Shown: piece after piece, positions 24,716-33,388 of the stretch
Layout: each line of letters opens with the position of its first letter
Position numbering within the stretch: position 1 is the first letter of the stretch
Origin: JABDCI01 sp964475835
Lineage (GTDB): Bacteria > Verrucomicrobiota > Verrucomicrobiia > JABWAM01
DNA: 64,000 nt
Direction: 5' to 3'
Assembly: GCA_964475835.1 (NCBI GenBank)
Contig: CAYYYL010000011.1
Location: 1 to 64,000 of the forward strand
Made by a program: the position numbers and the translations under genes
The notes under the pieces: model-generated
Told to the model about the DNA's origin: nothing
What the model saw: only the letters and a program-made list of their open reading frames with translations
Databases searched by the model: none

Positions 24716-25711
24716 ATGGACGCGTTGCCAACCAGCACCCGGGTCATAGCGTACCACCGACATGGTTCGCCAGGTGAAGTCGCATCGCTGGAGGAACAGG
24801 ATCTCCCCCAAATCCAGGATGACGATGTGCTCATCCGGATGAAGCTCGCCCCTGTCAATCCGGCCGATCTGAACATGCTGGAGGGCACATACGGCGAGCT
24901 TCGTCAGTTGCCCGCCATCGCGGGAAATGAAGGCGTCGGAGAAATTGTGGAATGCGGTCCGGGCGTCACTCTGAACCCCGGGCAGAAGGTGAAACCCGCA
25001 CTCGGCATCGGCACGTGGCGTGAATGGCTGGTCATCCCATCCTCAGATCTCGTCATTTTCCCCCCGTTTCTCGCCGACGAACAGGCCGCCATGTTGATGG
25101 TCAATCCTCCCACCGCGTGGCGGATGCTCGAGGATTTTGTGCCCCTACAGCCCGGCGACTGGGTGGTCCAAAATGGTGCCAATTCCGCCGTCGGTCGACT
25201 TGTCATCCAGCTCGCCAAACAACGGGGCATCCACACCGTGAATCTGGTTCGTCGCACGGGGCTGGAGCAGGATTTGCGCGCGCTCGGAGCGGACGTCGTC
25301 ATCACGGAGGATCGCGATGGCCTCCGCCACCTCGCGGAAATCGCCGCCAAGAAAGATATTCGCCTCGGGTTGAACTGCATTGGAGGGGAAAGCGCCGTAC
25401 ACATCGCCAATACGCTCATCGCCCGTGGAACGATGGTCACTTACGGCGCCATGAGCCGCCAGCCATTCCGCATTCCCGCCAAAATTCTGATCTTCAAGGA
25501 TATTCGCGTCCGGGGATTCTGGCTCACGGCCTGGTACCGCACCGCGAGCCAGCGGAAGATCGATGAGATGTTCCATGCGCTCTATCACCTCTTCGCGCAG
25601 GGCAAACTTCAAATTCCCATCGCCAGGACTTACGGAATCGAAGACTACCGTCTCGCCCTCACCCATGCCATGACGGGTGGCCGCGAGGGCAAGGTGCTGT
25701 TTCGTTTTTGA
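24716..25711 (+). CDS. MDR-family oxidoreductase, 2-enoyl thioester reductase-like
   Basis: 331 residues, zinc-independent medium-chain reductase. The N-terminal half has VNPADLNMLEGTYG and PAIAGNEGVGEI, close to mitochondrial enoyl-reductase (MECR/Etr1), where the equivalent loop binds the enoyl thioester. The Rossmann half has QNGANSAVGRLVIQLAK (about 151-167) and NLVRR, an Arg pair that suits NADPH. No structural or catalytic zinc ligands are present. It would reduce trans-2-enoyl thioesters; a quinone-reductase-like role is the alternative. It is transcribed opposite to hisA and hisH on either side. Confidence 0.82.
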   Translation: MDALPTSTRVIAYHRHGSPGEVASLEEQDLPQIQDDDVLIRMKLAPVNPADLNMLEGTYGELRQLPAIAGNEGVGEIVECGPGVTLNPGQKVKPALGIGTWREWLVIPSSDLVIFPPFLADEQAAMLMVNPPTAWRMLEDFVPLQPGDWVVQNGANSAVGRLVIQLAKQRGIHTVNLVRRTGLEQDLRALGADVVITEDRDGLRHLAEIAAKKDIRLGLNCIGGESAVHIANTLIARGTMVTYGAMSRQPFRIPAKILIFKDIRVRGFWLTAWYRTASQRKIDEMFHALYHLFAQGKLQIPIARTYGIEDYRLALTHAMTGGREGKVLFRF

Positions 25712-25725
25712 AGATCTGTCGGGAC

Positions 25726-26337
25726 TCAGGCCCGAAGATTCACAAAGTTCTCGAGAAGTCGAAGCCCCACCGCCTGACTCTTCTCCGGGTGAAACTGGCA
25801 CGCGAAGACGTTGTCCCTCCACACCATCGATGCAAAGGACACTCCATACTCCGTCCGGGTTGCGACGATGCCGGCATCCTCCGGCTCGGGATAATAAGAG
25901 TGCACAAAATAAACATGGCTTTCATCCGCAACCCCCTTGAAAAGCGGACACTCCGGACGTTGAATACGGATTTGATTCCAGCCGATCTGCGGCACCTTCA
26001 ATGCACCCTTTGCAAAACGAACCACCTTCCCGCGAAAAATCCCGAGGCCAGCCACTCCCTCCGCCTCCTCGCTCCCCTCGAATAACGCCTGGTATCCGAG
26101 GCAGATGCCCAGAAACGGTTTCCCGCTTTGAATGAAACGTTGAACAGCATCGATCATTCCGTGTTCCGCGAGGTTTCGCATGCAATCCCCAAACGCGCCC
26201 ACTCCAGGCAGGACAAGACGATCCGCGCCGGCAAGCTCTCCGCTCTTCTGAACCACACGCACCTCGCCCCCCACCTTTTGAAGGGCCTTCTCCACACTCC
26301 GCAAATTCCCCATTCCGTAATCAATCAGTGCAATCAT
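25726..26337 (-). CDS. hisH: Imidazole glycerol phosphate synthase subunit HisH
   Basis: 203 residues from ATG 26337, at the invariant start IALIDYGMGNLRSVEKAL. A class I glutamine amidotransferase: nucleophile Cys in FLGICLGYQALFEGSEE (about 79), LPGVGAFGDCM for the oxyanion loop, and the His/Glu pair in ACQFHPEKSQ near the end. It supplies ammonia to HisF in histidine/AICAR synthesis. HisF is not in the window. An extension to 26421 is open but adds nothing family-like. Confidence 0.95.
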   Translation of the reverse strand: MIALIDYGMGNLRSVEKALQKVGGEVRVVQKSGELAGADRLVLPGVGAFGDCMRNLAEHGMIDAVQRFIQSGKPFLGICLGYQALFEGSEEAEGVAGLGIFRGKVVRFAKGALKVPQIGWNQIRIQRPECPLFKGVADESHVYFVHSYYPEPEDAGIVATRTEYGVSFASMVWRDNVFACQFHPEKSQAVGLRLLENFVNLRA

Positions 26338-26407
26338 TGAAAGTGGTAAGTGATCGTGGAAAGCTGTCCTCGAACGATTCGTGCAAAACAAAAATTTACC
26401 ATGATCG

Positions 26408-27481
26408 TCAAAACCGTTCAATCAAAGCAGTCACAATCCGTTCCGCCGTTTTTCCGTCCCAGAGGGGAATCGCTTTGGGCTTCTTCCAGTTACCCTTCAA
26501 AATTCCGACCAATCTCCGGAGCGCTCGATCATAATCTTCACCCATAAGCTCCGCAGTTCCACGATCCACACAAATCGGCCTTTCCGTCGTCGTCCGCATG
26601 ATCAGACAGGGAACTCCCAGATGCGTGGTTTCCTCCTGGATTCCACCGCTGTCAGTAACCACCGCCCGGGCAGTTCGCATTCGCCCGACAAATTCGAAAT
26701 ATCCCAGAGGCTCGCATACGGATAGACCTGGAATCCGCTGCAACCTCTTCCAAAGTCCGAACTGTTCCATCCGAACCCGGGTTCGGGGATGCAGGGGAAG
26801 ACGCACGGGAACCAGCGACGAGGCGTCTCTCAGAAAACCGACAAGACGCTTCAACCCCATCCGGTTGTCCACATTCGAGGGCCGATGGAACGTCATCAGG
26901 GCAAATTCATCCTTGAAAACCGGCGCAGAACGAAGCGCCGTGACCAGGGAATCGATCATCACATTTCCCACCCGTACAATCCTCCGGGATGATATCCCTT
27001 CAGCTCTCAGGTTGGCATCCCCATCCGGGGAAGGGGTCAGCAGCAGATCAGAGATTCGATCGGTGAGAATGCGATTGATCTCCTCCGGCATTTTCATGTC
27101 ACGGCTTCGCAATCCCGCCTCCACATGCACCACCGGCAGATGGAGCTTGGAGGCAGCAAGCGCCATCGCAATCGTGGAATTGACGTCACCCACCACAATC
27201 ACCGCACGGGGCTTCAACTTGATCAAAATCTGTTCCCCCCGTTCCAGTACCCGGGCGGTGGTCTCGGCATGAGACCCGCTTCCCACCCCCAAACTATAGT
27301 GGGGACGTCCCAATTTGAGCTGTTTAAGGAAAACGTCGCTTAACGCCGGATCATGGTGCTGGCCTGTATTGAGCAGGCGGAATGGAATCCCTCGTTGACG
27401 AAACACGCGCGCCATCGGCGCGACTTTCATGAAATTGGGTCGTGCGCCCGCGACAAGGAGAAAGGGAGAGGGAGAGTTCAA
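26408..27481 (-). CDS. wecB: UDP-N-acetylglucosamine 2-epimerase (non-hydrolysing)
   Basis: 357 residues. Family landmarks in order: VAGARPNFMKVAPM (about 10-23), NTGQHHDPALS, VVGDVNSTIAMALAA, HVEAGLRSRDMKMPEE, MTFHRPSNVDN, and DSGGIQEETTHLGVPCLIMR with TERP in the UDP-binding C-terminal lobe. It interconverts UDP-GlcNAc and UDP-ManNAc for surface polysaccharide. The only available start is TTG at 27481, which lies inside a word-type tag repeat (27474-27504), so the extreme N-terminus may have been remodelled. It lies 70 bases upstream of hisH on the same strand. Confidence 0.92.
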   Translation of the reverse strand: MNSPSPFLLVAGARPNFMKVAPMARVFRQRGIPFRLLNTGQHHDPALSDVFLKQLKLGRPHYSLGVGSGSHAETTARVLERGEQILIKLKPRAVIVVGDVNSTIAMALAASKLHLPVVHVEAGLRSRDMKMPEEINRILTDRISDLLLTPSPDGDANLRAEGISSRRIVRVGNVMIDSLVTALRSAPVFKDEFALMTFHRPSNVDNRMGLKRLVGFLRDASSLVPVRLPLHPRTRVRMEQFGLWKRLQRIPGLSVCEPLGYFEFVGRMRTARAVVTDSGGIQEETTHLGVPCLIMRTTTERPICVDRGTAELMGEDYDRALRRLVGILKGNWKKPKAIPLWDGKTAERIVTALIERF

Positions 27482-27504
27482 GGTTCACCGTTTAAACTTC
27501 AAAG
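27474..27504. repeat. Word-type tag repeat at the wecB start
   Basis: GAGTTCAAGGTTCACCG and TTTAAACTTCAAAG share words with the tag at 34727-34829 (GTTTAAAGTTCAAGG, CTTTGAACC). The TTG start of wecB falls inside it. Confidence 0.5.
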
Positions 27505-27553
27505 CCGTCTCTGGCAACTCGGATCCGTCGTCTCTTTCATCCTTTAAAAAAAG

Positions 27554-27630
27554 TGGCGGTCGCGACGAGGCTCGAACTCGCAACCTCCGCCGTGACAGGG
27601 CGGCGCTCTAACCAATTGAGCTACGCGACC
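27554..27630 (-). tRNA. tRNA-Asp (GTC)
   Basis: A full 77-nt cloverleaf read on the minus strand. The acceptor stem is GGTCGCG/CGCGACC with discriminator G. The D-loop has AGCTCAATTGGTTAGAGC, the anticodon stem CCGCC/GGCGG encloses CTGTCAC (anticodon GTC), and the T-arm loop is TTCGAGC. CCA is encoded (complement at 27554-27556). It stands alone. The remainder of the 27482-27832 gap holds only the tag repeat at its left edge. Confidence 0.97.
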
Positions 27631-27832
27631 GAAAGGAACGCATACTCTATCTTGAGTCCCGGCCTCTTGCCAAGCTGCAAATTTGTTGGGTACCGGCTCA
27701 GTTTGAAATTATTTTGAGGTTGTGACTAAAAATCAGGGACCGGTAGCCTGCCGCGTCCCTGCGGCAGGTCAACAGGTTCCCCCTTTTTATTTTCGCATTG
27801 GCTCCCTTTCTCCCCTCATCCATGCTCGTGCC

Positions 27833-28987
27833 ATGGGGAAACCCCGATGGATTTTGCACGTGGACATGGATGCGTTTTACGCCTCCGTGGAGGAGCGCGA
27901 TCATCCGGAATACCGGGGAACTCCCCTCATGATCGGAGCCGCTCCGAATCAAAGGGGGATCATCTCCACTTGCAACTATGTTGCCCGCAAGTTCGGCGTT
28001 CATTCAGCCATGCCCTCCCGCACAGCGGGAAAACTCTGTCCCGGCGGGATCTTCATCCCCCCCGACATGGCCAAGTATAGTCAGGAATCCCGTCAGATCA
28101 TGAAGGTGCTCCAATCCTTCACGCCGGATGTGGAACAAGTGTCGATCGACGAAGCCTTCCTCGACGTCACGCACGTCGAACAACTCTGGGGCAACCCCGT
28201 CCAGCTCGCCAAACGCATCAAACATCAGATCCAGCAGGAACGAGGCCTGACCGCCAGCATTGGGATCGCCCCGAACAAGTTTCTTGCCAAACTCGCCAGT
28301 GATCTGGAAAAGCCGGACGGCCTCACCCTCATCACGGAGGAGAACAAGCTCGAAGTGCTTGCCCCGCTCCCGGTGGAAAAAATCTGGGGCGTGGGCAAGG
28401 TGACCCGAAAATTTCTGACCGATCACGGATTTCATACCATGGGGGATATTCAAAAAGCCGACCTGCGGGATTTGAAATCCATCCTGGGAAACCACGCGGA
28501 GCACATCTACCTCCTCGCCCGCGGAGAGGATGAGCGCGACGTCGAAATCGAAAGTGAAGCCAAGTCGATCAGCAGCGAACACACTTTCGACATCGACACC
28601 AACAACTCCTCGCTCCTGCTGCGAACCCTTATGTCCCAGGCCGAGGAAATTGCCCGCCAGCTCCGCCACGAACGCCTCGCGGCACGTACCGTCATCCTCA
28701 AACTGCGTTACAGCGACTTCACCACCCTCACCCGGCGGAAAACCCTTCCCCAGGCGACCCAGGACGAAATCCATATCTATGATCAGGCGGTGACCCTCTT
28801 TACCGCGGAGAAAACCGGTCAGAGCAGGATCCGATTGATCGGGATCGGAACCACCAACTTCGTCAACGCCCACTTCCAGCCGGATTTCTTCGACACCCTT
28901 TCCGAGAAACGCATGCGCCTCGCCTCCGCCGTGGACGTGATCCGCGCTCGTCTCGGATCCAACGCCATTCAACGTCCCGTGGAATAG
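27833..28987 (+). CDS. dinB: DNA polymerase IV (Y-family)
   Basis: 384 residues from ATG 27833, two residues before the conserved WILHVDMDAFYASVE. The catalytic carboxylates are in HVDMDAFYASVE and VSIDEAFLDVT. GLTASIGIAPNKFLAKLASD, KIWGVGKVT and the little-finger domain (from about 240) are all present. It is an error-prone translesion polymerase. I see no obvious clamp-binding QxxLxLF motif at the C-terminus, which ends LGSNAIQRPVE. No LexA-like box is evident in the leader. A longer in-frame start at 27722 is rejected as unlike the family. Confidence 0.94.
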   Translation: MGKPRWILHVDMDAFYASVEERDHPEYRGTPLMIGAAPNQRGIISTCNYVARKFGVHSAMPSRTAGKLCPGGIFIPPDMAKYSQESRQIMKVLQSFTPDVEQVSIDEAFLDVTHVEQLWGNPVQLAKRIKHQIQQERGLTASIGIAPNKFLAKLASDLEKPDGLTLITEENKLEVLAPLPVEKIWGVGKVTRKFLTDHGFHTMGDIQKADLRDLKSILGNHAEHIYLLARGEDERDVEIESEAKSISSEHTFDIDTNNSSLLLRTLMSQAEEIARQLRHERLAARTVILKLRYSDFTTLTRRKTLPQATQDEIHIYDQAVTLFTAEKTGQSRIRLIGIGTTNFVNAHFQPDFFDTLSEKRMRLASAVDVIRARLGSNAIQRPVE

Positions 28988-29041
28988 TAAGCCCCCATTT
29001 TTGAGCGGGACAAAAGCCGTAAATTCGTCAAAGTGTTCTTC

Positions 29042-29392
29042 ATGGATTTTCCCCGCCACGAAAAAACGCTACTGATCCGGCCCGAGTTTCTCAATCACGC
29101 TGGAAGTCTCTTTGGCGGAAACATGATGCGCTGGGCGGATGACATGGCCTTCAACGCCGCATCCCTCGCCTACCCCTCGGCCAGCTTCGTCACCAAACTC
29201 TTCGGTCAGTTCGATTTCAAAGCTGCCGTGGGTCAGGGCACCATTATCAAAATCTTCAGTCAGGTCGTCGGAGTCGGAACCACCTCCTGCAAAGTGGATG
29301 TCTGGGCGGTGAATGCAAAAACCCAGCAGGAAGTCTTCCGGACCTTTGCTGTCATGGTAAATGTCCAGAATGGAAAGAAAACCCCGCTTTGA
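29042..29392 (+). CDS. Acyl-CoA thioesterase, hotdog fold (YciA/BFIT-like)
   Basis: 116 residues from ATG 29042 (GTG 29033 is possible). The hotdog motif NHAGSLFGGNMMRWADDMA carries the catalytic Asp that replaces the usual Gly/Ala position. SFVTKLFGQFDFKAAVGQG and TTSCKVDVWAVN follow in the correct order. It hydrolyses acyl-CoA thioesters; chain-length preference is not visible. It starts 54 bases after dinB on the same strand. The 267 bases downstream contain no gene, only the gapA promoter. Confidence 0.87.
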   Translation: MDFPRHEKTLLIRPEFLNHAGSLFGGNMMRWADDMAFNAASLAYPSASFVTKLFGQFDFKAAVGQGTIIKIFSQVVGVGTTSCKVDVWAVNAKTQQEVFRTFAVMVNVQNGKKTPL

Positions 29393-29590
29393 CAAGCTGC
29401 TAACCCACGATGGGGGATCTTCAACGCTTCGGCTACTTCTTCCAAAGCTCATCCCACCCTTTTGCCTTCCAGCTTCAGAGAGTCCATCCGAGGCTTTTAC
29501 CCCTGGGTCAAGTAGTTTGGAGGGGATTAATCCGGGATTCTGCCGCCAAAAAAGGGCGGTTTTTGCCAAAGTCTGACATCTGGAAAACGT

Positions 29591-29620
29591 TTGACCCGAC
29601 AAGGGGGTTCTGAATATGCT
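29591..29620 (+). promoter_or_regulatory. Probable gapA operon promoter
   Basis: TTGACC (29591-29596), an 18-base spacer and TATGCT (29615-29620). Transcription would begin near 29627, leaving a ~33-base leader before the gapA ATG. The -10 hexamer is identical to that of glgC and the SRP RNA gene. Confidence 0.62.
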
Positions 29621-29659
29621 CAGGATTCCATTTTAACCATTTCTGAAAAACACACTCAC

Positions 29660-30700
29660 ATGAAACTGAAAATTGGCATTAACGGATTCGGCCGGATCGG
29701 CCGCATGATTTTTAGGGCAATCTGCGACCAGGGACTCCTGGGCAAGGAAATCGAGGTCGTGGCCGTCAACGATCTCGTCCCCGCAGACAATCTGGCGTAT
29801 CTCGTCAAGTACGACTCCTCCCAAGGACGTTTTGCGGGTGAGGTCCACAGCGAAAAATCAGCCCCCAGCGTCGCCGAGGATGATGTGCTCGTCGTCAACG
29901 GACAAAAGATCAAATGCCTCGCCGTCAAGGAAGGCCCCGCCGCCCTTCCCTGGAAGGCGCTCGGAGTTGATGTCGTCATCGAATCGACCGGCCTCTTCAC
30001 CGATGCAGAAAAAGCCAAGGGACACATCACCGCCGGCGCCAAAAAGGTCCTGATCTCGGCTCCCGCCAAAGGTGAGGACATCACGGTCGTCATGGGCGTC
30101 AACCACGACAAGTACGACAAGAGCAAGCACCATATCATTTCGAATGCGAGCTGCACCACGAACTGCCTCGCTCCGATCGTGCACGTCCTCCTGAAGGAAG
30201 GCCTGGGCATCGAGGAAGGTCTCATGACCACGGTCCACAGCTACACCGCCACCCAGAAAACCGTGGACGGCCCCTCCAAGAAGGACTGGAAGGGTGGACG
30301 CAGCGCCGCCATCAACATCATCCCCTCCACCACCGGAGCCGCCAAGGCCGTCGGCCTCGCGATTCCCGAAGTGAAGGGCAAGCTGACCGGAATGTCGTTC
30401 CGCGTTCCCACTCCCACCGTCTCGGTCGTCGATCTCACGGTAAAGACCGTGAAGGAATCGAGCTACGAGGACATTTGCAAATTGATGAAGAAGGCCAGCG
30501 AGACCTATCTCAAGGGCATCCTGGGCTACACCTCCGACGAAGTGGTATCCACCGACTTCATTCACGACACCAGGTCGAGCATCTTTGATGCGGGTTCGGG
30601 CATCGGCCTCAACAGCCGCTTCTTCAAACTCATCAGCTGGTACGATAACGAATGGGGTTACTCCAATCGTTGCGTCGATCTGATCAAAATCCTTCTGTGA
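29660..30700 (+). CDS. gapA: Glyceraldehyde-3-phosphate dehydrogenase, type I
   Basis: 346 residues from ATG 29660, at the canonical start KLKIGINGFGRIGRMIFRAI. The NAD fold has VVAVNDLVPADNLAYL, where Asp after strand 2 favours NAD. The active-site Cys is in SNASCTTNCLAP, the partner His in TVHSYTATQ, and the GAAKAVG and WYDNEWGYSNR blocks are intact. It is the first gene of gapA-pgk-tpiA-secG, all plus strand. The leader has no Shine-Dalgarno (A/C-rich before the ATG). A 50-bp palindromic repeat separates it from pgk. Confidence 0.97.
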   Translation: MKLKIGINGFGRIGRMIFRAICDQGLLGKEIEVVAVNDLVPADNLAYLVKYDSSQGRFAGEVHSEKSAPSVAEDDVLVVNGQKIKCLAVKEGPAALPWKALGVDVVIESTGLFTDAEKAKGHITAGAKKVLISAPAKGEDITVVMGVNHDKYDKSKHHIISNASCTTNCLAPIVHVLLKEGLGIEEGLMTTVHSYTATQKTVDGPSKKDWKGGRSAAINIIPSTTGAAKAVGLAIPEVKGKLTGMSFRVPTPTVSVVDLTVKTVKESSYEDICKLMKKASETYLKGILGYTSDEVVSTDFIHDTRSSIFDAGSGIGLNSRFFKLISWYDNEWGYSNRCVDLIKILL

Positions 30701-30703
30701 TCT

Positions 30704-30753
30704 TGTAGCGGCGGTCTGTGACCGCCGGTTAAAGTTCATTGGACGCCGCTACA
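30704..30753. repeat. GGCGGTC palindromic repeat, full copy
   Basis: TGTAGCGGC (30704-30712) pairs with GCCGCTACA (30745-30753), and inside it CGGCGGTC-TGT-GACCGCCG forms a second hairpin. It sits between gapA and pgk, so the RNA hairpin could trim or stabilise mRNA ends and adjust the relative amounts of the two enzymes. A half copy lies at 9046-9069. Confidence 0.8.
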
Positions 30754-30768
30754 ACAAATCCTTCAACC

Positions 30769-31992
30769 ATGCCTAAACTCTCGATTCGTGATCTCGATGT
30801 GCGCGGCCAGCGCGTGCTGGTGCGTGTGGATTTCAACGTTCCTCTCGACGCCGAGGGGAAGATCACCGACGAGAGTCGCATACGTGCCGCTTTGCCGACG
30901 ATCGACTACCTGCTCGAACACGGCGCCAAGGTAATTCTATGCAGTCACCTGGGACGCCCGAAGGGCAAGCCGGATCCCTCCATGAGCCTGCGTCCCGTGG
31001 CGCAACGCCTCTCGGATCTGCTCCTTCGTCCCGTCGCCTTCGTAGACGCATGCGTGGGCGAAAAAGTGGAGAAGACCCTGTCGATCATGCAGAACGGGGA
31101 TTGCATTCTCCTTGAAAACCTCCGTTTCCATGCGGAGGAGGAGGCTAATGACGCGGGTTTTGCGAAGCAGCTGGGATCGTTTGCGGATCTCTTCATCAAC
31201 GATGCATTCGGAACCGCCCACCGCGCACACGCCTCGACGGAAGGGGTGACGCATCACGTCAAGAAGTCTGCCACAGGATTCCTGATGGAAAAGGAGTTGA
31301 AATATCTCGGCGACGAGCTCAACAAGCCCGATCATCCCTTTATCTCGATCCTCGGCGGCGCGAAGGTGAGCGATAAGATCAACGTCATCGAATCCCTTCT
31401 CGAAAAAGCCGACACGCTCGTGATCGGTGGCGCCATGGCCTACACGTTCCTGAAGAGTCAGGGAATCGGTGTGGGATCCTCCCTCGTGGAGGATGACCGC
31501 CTCGATGTCAGCAAGAAGGTGCTTGCCGTTGCCAAGCAGAAGGGCAAGACCATTCTCCTCCCGATCGACCACGTCGTGGCCCAGCGCGTCGAGACGGACA
31601 AGCTGGACAAAAAGGGCAAAAAGATTGTGGAATTTCAAAACGCGAAGGCAACCTCCTCCGCCACCATCGACAAGGACTGGTGCGGTGTGGATATCGGCCC
31701 CAAAACCCTCGAAGCCTATCAAAAGGCGATGAGCGGTGCGAAGATGGTGCTGTGGAACGGACCCATGGGCATCTTTGAGAACAAGGACTTCGCCAAGGGC
31801 ACCTTTGAGGTGGCCCGCGCCGTCGCCAGCAGTGGCGCCAAATCCATCGTGGGTGGTGGAGACTCCGTCAAAGCCATTCACAAGAGCGGGCTGGCTGAAA
31901 AAATCACCTTCCTCAGCACCGGCGGAGGTGCTTCGCTGGAATTCCTGGAAGGCAAGACTCTTCCCGGTGTGGCCGCCCTCTCCGATAAATAA
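30769..31992 (+). CDS. pgk: Phosphoglycerate kinase
   Basis: 407 residues from ATG 30769. RVLVRVDFNVPLD (about 15-27), SHLGRPKGKPDPSMSL, LLENLRFHAEEEANDAGFA, the IGGAMAYTFLKSQGIGVG ADP-binding region, LWNGPMGIFE and STGGGASLEFLEGK are all present and in order. It makes ATP from 1,3-bisphosphoglycerate in lower glycolysis. The ATG at 30769 is preferred over the in-frame GTG/ATG-like starts inside the repeat upstream. Confidence 0.97.
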   Translation: MPKLSIRDLDVRGQRVLVRVDFNVPLDAEGKITDESRIRAALPTIDYLLEHGAKVILCSHLGRPKGKPDPSMSLRPVAQRLSDLLLRPVAFVDACVGEKVEKTLSIMQNGDCILLENLRFHAEEEANDAGFAKQLGSFADLFINDAFGTAHRAHASTEGVTHHVKKSATGFLMEKELKYLGDELNKPDHPFISILGGAKVSDKINVIESLLEKADTLVIGGAMAYTFLKSQGIGVGSSLVEDDRLDVSKKVLAVAKQKGKTILLPIDHVVAQRVETDKLDKKGKKIVEFQNAKATSSATIDKDWCGVDIGPKTLEAYQKAMSGAKMVLWNGPMGIFENKDFAKGTFEVARAVASSGAKSIVGGGDSVKAIHKSGLAEKITFLSTGGGASLEFLEGKTLPGVAALSDK

Positions 31993-32016
31993 ACATCTTT
32001 CCGACTGAAAAATTCT

Positions 32017-32799
32017 ATGAGAACGCGTCGTCCCATTATCGCCGGCAACTGGAAAATGTTCAAAACGGTCCATGAGGCCGAAGCCCTGGTCAAGGATCTC
32101 CTCCTGGAACTCCAGGACAGCAGCGATCTCGACGTCGTCCTCTGCCCTCCCTTCACCGCCCTCTCGAAGGTCGCAGACATGGTTTCGAACACAAACATCC
32201 GCGTCGGAGCCCAGGACATGCATTGGGAAAAAGAGGGCGCTTTCACGGGGGAAATCTCCGCGACCATGCTTCGCGATGTCTACTGCCGCTACGTGATCCT
32301 CGGACACAGTGAGCGCCGCCAATATTTCGGCGAAACAGACCAGACGGTGAACAAGAAAGCCAAAGCCGCCCTTGCCGCAAGCCTCCGCCCCATCATTTGT
32401 GTGGGCGAAACGCTCGAACAGCGCGAGAAACAGGATTTCAAGGCGATCATCTCGAAGCAGGTGCGTGAGAGCCTCGCCGGCATCGCGGGTGAATCCGCCG
32501 ACGAAATCGTGGTTGCCTACGAACCCGTATGGGCCATCGGCACCGGCCGCACCGCGAGCCCCGCCCAGGCACAAGAAGTGCATGCGTTGATTCGCAGCAC
32601 GTTGAGCGACGTTCTCGGCGCCAAGAACGCCAGCAAGGTTCGAATCCAGTACGGAGGGAGTGTGAAACCCGCAAACGCCGCGGAAATTCTCTCCCAACCG
32701 GACATCGACGGAGCCCTCGTGGGTGGCGCAAGCCTCGAAGCTCGCGGCTTCGCCGCCATTGTCCGCGCAGCCCAACAACCCGCCCCCGCCGCTTGTTAA
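32017..32799 (+). CDS. tpiA: Triosephosphate isomerase
   Basis: 260 residues. The TIM barrel residues are in place: Asn/Lys in AGNWKMFK (about 8-15), the catalytic His in YVILGHSERRQYF, and the catalytic Glu in VVAYEPVWAIGTG followed by the mobile loop. IQYGGSVKPANA and GALVGGASLEA bind phosphate. It lies 24 bases after pgk, in the same transcript, and 24 bases before secG. Confidence 0.97.
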   Translation: MRTRRPIIAGNWKMFKTVHEAEALVKDLLLELQDSSDLDVVLCPPFTALSKVADMVSNTNIRVGAQDMHWEKEGAFTGEISATMLRDVYCRYVILGHSERRQYFGETDQTVNKKAKAALAASLRPIICVGETLEQREKQDFKAIISKQVRESLAGIAGESADEIVVAYEPVWAIGTGRTASPAQAQEVHALIRSTLSDVLGAKNASKVRIQYGGSVKPANAAEILSQPDIDGALVGGASLEARGFAAIVRAAQQPAPAAC

Positions 32800-32823
32800 T
32801 CAAGCGTCGAACCCCTCCCCCCT

Positions 32824-33276
32824 ATGACCACTTTTCTCATTGGTTTTCTTCTGACGGTTCACGTCCTCACCTGCATCCTTTTGCTTCTCATCATTCTGAT
32901 GCAGCAGCCCCGAAGCGAAGGTCTGGGAACCGCTTTCGGCGGAGGCGTGGCAGACACCCTCTTCGGTTCCAATGCCGGAAATGTGCTCACCAAGATCACG
33001 ACAGGCCTGACGGTCACGTTCTTCCTGACCACCTTCAGTCTTGCCTGGCTCTACAGCCATCGGAACACCTCCACAGATCTCGAGCGTCGACTCCGCACGC
33101 CCGTGGCAGCCGAGATGGACACCAACGCCCCTTTTGCCTCCACCAATGGAGCCCCCATCACCCTTCCGCTTCAGCCCGCCAACAAACAGCTCCTGCCGCT
33201 TACTCCTTCGACCAGCACTCCCACGACACCGGAATCTCCCAAGGCCCCGGTGAAGGATGGGAAACCTTCGAAATAA
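32824..33276 (+). CDS. secG: Preprotein translocase subunit SecG
   Basis: 150 residues. Two transmembrane segments (about 3-25 and 52-75) flank the conserved loop LMQQPRSEGLGTAFGGG (about 30-46), the signature of SecG/Sec61-beta-like accessory subunits. The C-terminal half is a Pro/Thr/Asn-rich hydrophilic tail, longer than in E. coli SecG (110 residues). It assists SecYEG-mediated protein export. Placement after tpiA is a recurring bacterial gene order. Confidence 0.93.
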   Translation: MTTFLIGFLLTVHVLTCILLLLIILMQQPRSEGLGTAFGGGVADTLFGSNAGNVLTKITTGLTVTFFLTTFSLAWLYSHRNTSTDLERRLRTPVAAEMDTNAPFASTNGAPITLPLQPANKQLLPLTPSTSTPTTPESPKAPVKDGKPSK

Positions 33277-33303
33277 AGTCGTTCTCACGTCATCGATATG
33301 ACG

Positions 33304-33388
33304 GAGAGATTCTTCGCTTCGTTCAGAATGACGCAGTTTTGGATTCGCCGACAGATGGTGTCATTCTGAGCGAAGCGAAGAATCCCTC
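33304..33388. repeat. CTTCGC/GCGAAG palindromic repeat, full copy
   Basis: Arms 33304-33332 and 33360-33388 match at 27 of 29 positions (core GATTCTTCGCTTCG). The right arm carries the stop codon and the last eight residues of the CorC-type gene, so the repeat has supplied that protein's C-terminus. It lies between convergent secG and the CorC-type gene. Confidence 0.85.

Noticed and set aside
30937..32778. 613-codon open frame on the minus strand
   Set aside because: It is the mirror of pgk and tpiA, caused by high G+C at third positions. Both plus-strand genes are unmistakable.
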